In this document: positions 61,977 through 64,000 of the stretch, piece by piece
Layout: every line of letters begins with the position of its first letter
Position numbering within the stretch: the first letter of the stretch is position 1
Assembly (NCBI RefSeq): GCF_900101885.1
Contig: NZ_FNAN01000001.1
Span: 248,001 to 312,000 of the forward strand
From: Dyadobacter soli
Lineage (GTDB): Bacteria > Bacteroidota > Bacteroidia > Cytophagales > Spirosomataceae
Length of the DNA: 64,000 nt
Reading direction: 5' to 3'
The notes under the pieces: model-generated
Databases searched by the model: none
What the model was told of the DNA's origin: nothing
The model's input: only the letters and a program-made list of their open reading frames with translations
Program-made: the position numbers and the translations under genes

Positions 61977-62022
61977 GCTGCGCCGAAGCGCATTACTTAT
62001 AAACGCTGAAACATTTAAAGCA

Positions 62023-64000
62023 ATGCAAATTAGTAAAATTCTGCATACAGGGCTCCTTTGTGCCTTGTCGTTCGTCGCCTTTGCCCAGCAGGCGGATGTT
62101 ACCCTCACCGGGCAGGTCAGGTCGGAGGAGGGCGAGACGCTCCCCGGCGCTTCCGTGAGCCTCAAAGGCACCTCGCACGGTACCTTCACCAATGCCGATG
62201 GAAAGTATACCCTCAAAGACGTCCGTCCCGGTTCGTACAAGCTGCTGGTGACGTTTATGGGCTACCAGGCGCAATCCAAAGATATTACCCTTAAAGCCGG
62301 CGATCATTTCAAACACAATGCCAAACTGGTTTCCGAGACCCGCGAACTGGAATCCGTATCGGTGATTGGCCGTACGGAGACGAAGGAAATCAACCGCCAG
62401 GCGTACAATGTGACGGCCATCGATGCCAAAAAGCTTCAAAACTCCACGCTGGACCTTTCCCATGCACTCGACCGCGTGTCGGGGGTGCGTGTACGGGAGA
62501 GCGGGGGCGTGGGTTCGAACATGAACTTCTCGCTGAACGGCTTCACCGGCCGCCAGGTGAAGTTTTTCCTCGACGGCGTACCGATGGATAATTTCGGTTC
62601 CTCATTTCAATTGAACAATATCCCTATCAACCTCGCCGAGCGCGTGGAGGTTTATAAGGGCGTGGTGCCGATCTGGCTCGGCTCGGATGCATTGGGCGGC
62701 GCGGTGAATATCGTGACGAACACCCGCCAGAACAGCTACCTCGATGCTTCCTATTCTTACGGTTCGTTCAATACGCACCGCACGGCGATCAATGCAGGTT
62801 ATACGGCAAAGAATGGCTTTACAGCCCAGCTGAATGCATTTCAGAACTATTCGGACAACAATTACTGGATCACGGTAGACGTGGCCGATGTGAATACGGG
62901 AGAGTATTTCCGGAACCAGCGCCTGCGCCGTTTCCACGACACCTATCATAATGAGACGGTGATCGCGAATGTGGGTGTTGTGGGCAAGAAGTTCGCCGAC
63001 CGGCTTTTGCTGGGCATTACATTGGGTAAAAACAAAGCCGAAATCCAGACCGGCGCGCGGATGGTGAGCGTTTTCGGGCAGTGGCACCGCAAGGGTAATA
63101 TTGTGATGCCGAGTTTGAAGTATCAGAAGAAAGACCTGTTTGTTAAAGGGTTGAATGTCAATATTTCTGCGAATTACAACCTCGGTCAGGAGCAGAATGT
63201 AGACACGGTATACCGCCGCTACAACTGGTTTCAGCAGTTCAAACAATACGAAGGAAAGGGTAGCGAACGGGAGCGCTCGCTGTACAAATTCCGGAACAAC
63301 AACGGCCTGGCTACGGCAAATGTGACCTACCAGATCGACCCGCGGCATTCGGTTACGATCAATAATGTGCTGAATACATTCAACCGCAAAGGGCGCGACG
63401 AGCTTTTCCCGGAATCGGCCAAGTACGAGCAGCCGCGCGTGAATACCAAGAATGTACTGGGATTGGGTTACAAATTCGATTATAGCGAGCGTTGGAACAC
63501 CTCTCTTTTCCTGAAACATTTCTCGCAAAACAACAAGTTTTCAGTCTCTTACAACCCGACGGGCAACTGGGGCGACGAAGCTTTTATGACCCAGCGAAAC
63601 AAGTTTGAAAAGCTGGGTTACGGCATCGCTTCCACTTATTTTCTTTTCAAGAATTTCCAGCTAAAAGGTTCATTTGAAAAGAGTTATCGCCTGCCTGAAA
63701 CCGACGAGCTCTTCGGTGATTTGCTCAACCTCGAAGGCAATATCGAACTCGATCCGGAGACGAGCTACAACTATAACCTCGGTTTCAGCTACAATGGCGC
63801 GATCAACCGCGTGCACCGGTTCAGCGTGGATGCCAATGTGCTCTACCGCGACGCGCAGGGCTTTATCCGTCCGCGCCTGAACGCCAACCAGACCAAGCAG
63901 GTAATGGATAACCTGGCCGATGTGACCAACTTCGGTGTCGACGGCGAAGTGCGCTACTCCTTCCGCCAGCTTTTCACGGCCGGGGCCAACATTACTTATC
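62023..64000 (+). CDS. TonB-dependent receptor, N-terminal part (continues past the window)
   Basis: At least 659 codons, open to the window end. The ATG at 62023 gives a signal peptide (ILHTGLLCALSFVAFAQ). Then a carboxypeptidase-D-like domain (VTLTGQVRSEEGETLPGASV; SYKLLVTFMGYQAQSKDI), a TonB plug (LDLSHALDRVSGVRVRESGG; VKFFLDGVPMDNFGSSF; AERVEVYKGVVPIWLGSDAL, GGAVNIVTN) and the start of the barrel. The plug style (ERVEVYKGVVPxxLGSDALGG) is that of siderophore or small-ligand receptors, not SusC: the SusC signature is absent. A Fur-like dyad upstream fits an iron-related role, which stays tentative. Confidence 0.88.
   Translation, partial: MQISKILHTGLLCALSFVAFAQQADVTLTGQVRSEEGETLPGASVSLKGTSHGTFTNADGKYTLKDVRPGSYKLLVTFMGYQAQSKDITLKAGDHFKHNAKLVSETRELESVSVIGRTETKEINRQAYNVTAIDAKKLQNSTLDLSHALDRVSGVRVRESGGVGSNMNFSLNGFTGRQVKFFLDGVPMDNFGSSFQLNNIPINLAERVEVYKGVVPIWLGSDALGGAVNIVTNTRQNSYLDASYSYGSFNTHRTAINAGYTAKNGFTAQLNAFQNYSDNNYWITVDVADVNTGEYFRNQRLRRFHDTYHNETVIANVGVVGKKFADRLLLGITLGKNKAEIQTGARMVSVFGQWHRKGNIVMPSLKYQKKDLFVKGLNVNISANYNLGQEQNVDTVYRRYNWFQQFKQYEGKGSERERSLYKFRNNNGLATANVTYQIDPRHSVTINNVLNTFNRKGRDELFPESAKYEQPRVNTKNVLGLGYKFDYSERWNTSLFLKHFSQNNKFSVSYNPTGNWGDEAFMTQRNKFEKLGYGIASTYFLFKNFQLKGSFEKSYRLPETDELFGDLLNLEGNIELDPETSYNYNLGFSYNGAINRVHRFSVDANVLYRDAQGFIRPRLNANQTKQVMDNLADVTNFGVDGEVRYSFRQLFTAGANITY

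Larger units (their letters stand above)
61454..62022. other. 569-bp gap: repeats and leader of the TonB receptor
   Basis: No gene is visible. The gap holds the cupin promoter region, a second CTGTTTCTAGCAA word (61559-61571), one GACCGCC-family copy, a -7 element, a Fur-box-like dyad and a hairpin close to the receptor start. Confidence 0.7.

Noticed and set aside
61770..62022. Cobalamin or other known riboswitch in the TonB receptor leader
   Set aside because: I see no B12-box-like or other known conserved core, only a short hairpin.

Overview
The window looks like chromosomal DNA of a Bacteroidota (Cytophagales) soil or plant-associated glycan degrader; a Dyadobacter-like member of Spirosomaceae is my best guess. 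The reasons are three SusC/SusD pairs, a type IX secretion (T9SS) C-terminal sorting domain, TAnnTTTG-type -7 promoter elements, scarce Shine-Dalgarno sites, an ECF sigma/FecR/STN-SusC relay, and moderately GC-rich genes separated by AT-richer gaps full of short word-like repeats. No rRNA, tRNA, CRISPR array, transposase or integrase was seen.

Layout. 0-10.3 kb: the end of a PadR regulator coupled to an FtsX/MacB-type ABC permease, then (minus strand) a giant secreted beta-helix protein of five repeated modules, split by a one-base frameshift. 10.5-18.5 kb: small metabolic and regulatory genes: a luciferase-like monooxygenase, an SRPBCC protein, a cupin, an AraC regulator, a LytS/LytR-type two-component pair, an AraC-like protein with only half of its DNA-binding domain, and an HxlR regulator divergent from a VOC protein. 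18.5-23.5 kb: a DUF885 peptidase, then two copies of a two-gene cassette (a DUF6934-like protein plus a ~60-aa protein) stacked at the 3' end of an Xaa-Pro aminopeptidase gene; a 120-bp copy of that gene's 3' end lies between the cassettes.

23.5-34.5 kb (minus strand): an apparent operon of a ThuA/PVC-type dehydrogenase/cupredoxin fusion lipoprotein, SusC and SusD, preceded by a DPP-IV-like S9 peptidase. 34.7-46.5 kb: a small membrane protein, a TetR regulator with a palindromic operator candidate, and a divergent polysaccharide utilisation locus (SusC, SusD, metallophosphoesterase, GH110-like alpha-galactosidase, GH95 alpha-fucosidase). The two glycosidase genes are bracketed by inverted copies of a ~105-bp composite repeat. 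46.7-51.4 kb: a periplasmic PaoABC-like molybdenum aldehyde oxidoreductase in one operon with a sugar isomerase/epimerase-like protein.

52-60.8 kb: a second, sigma/anti-sigma-controlled SusCD system (ECF sigma, FecR, STN-containing SusC, SusD) followed by a SASA-type acetylesterase and a secreted sugar isomerase-like protein. 61-64 kb: a secreted cupin and, after a ~570-bp regulatory and repeat-rich gap, the start of a TonB-dependent receptor that runs off the window.

The overall theme is uptake and trimming of glycans and peptides at the outer membrane, with periplasmic oxidation or isomerisation of the released sugars. The most unusual observations are the DUF6934 cassettes with their duplicated target-gene tail, the bracketed GH110/GH95 pair, the cupredoxin-for-haem swap in the dehydrogenase fusion, and several families of intergenic repeats.
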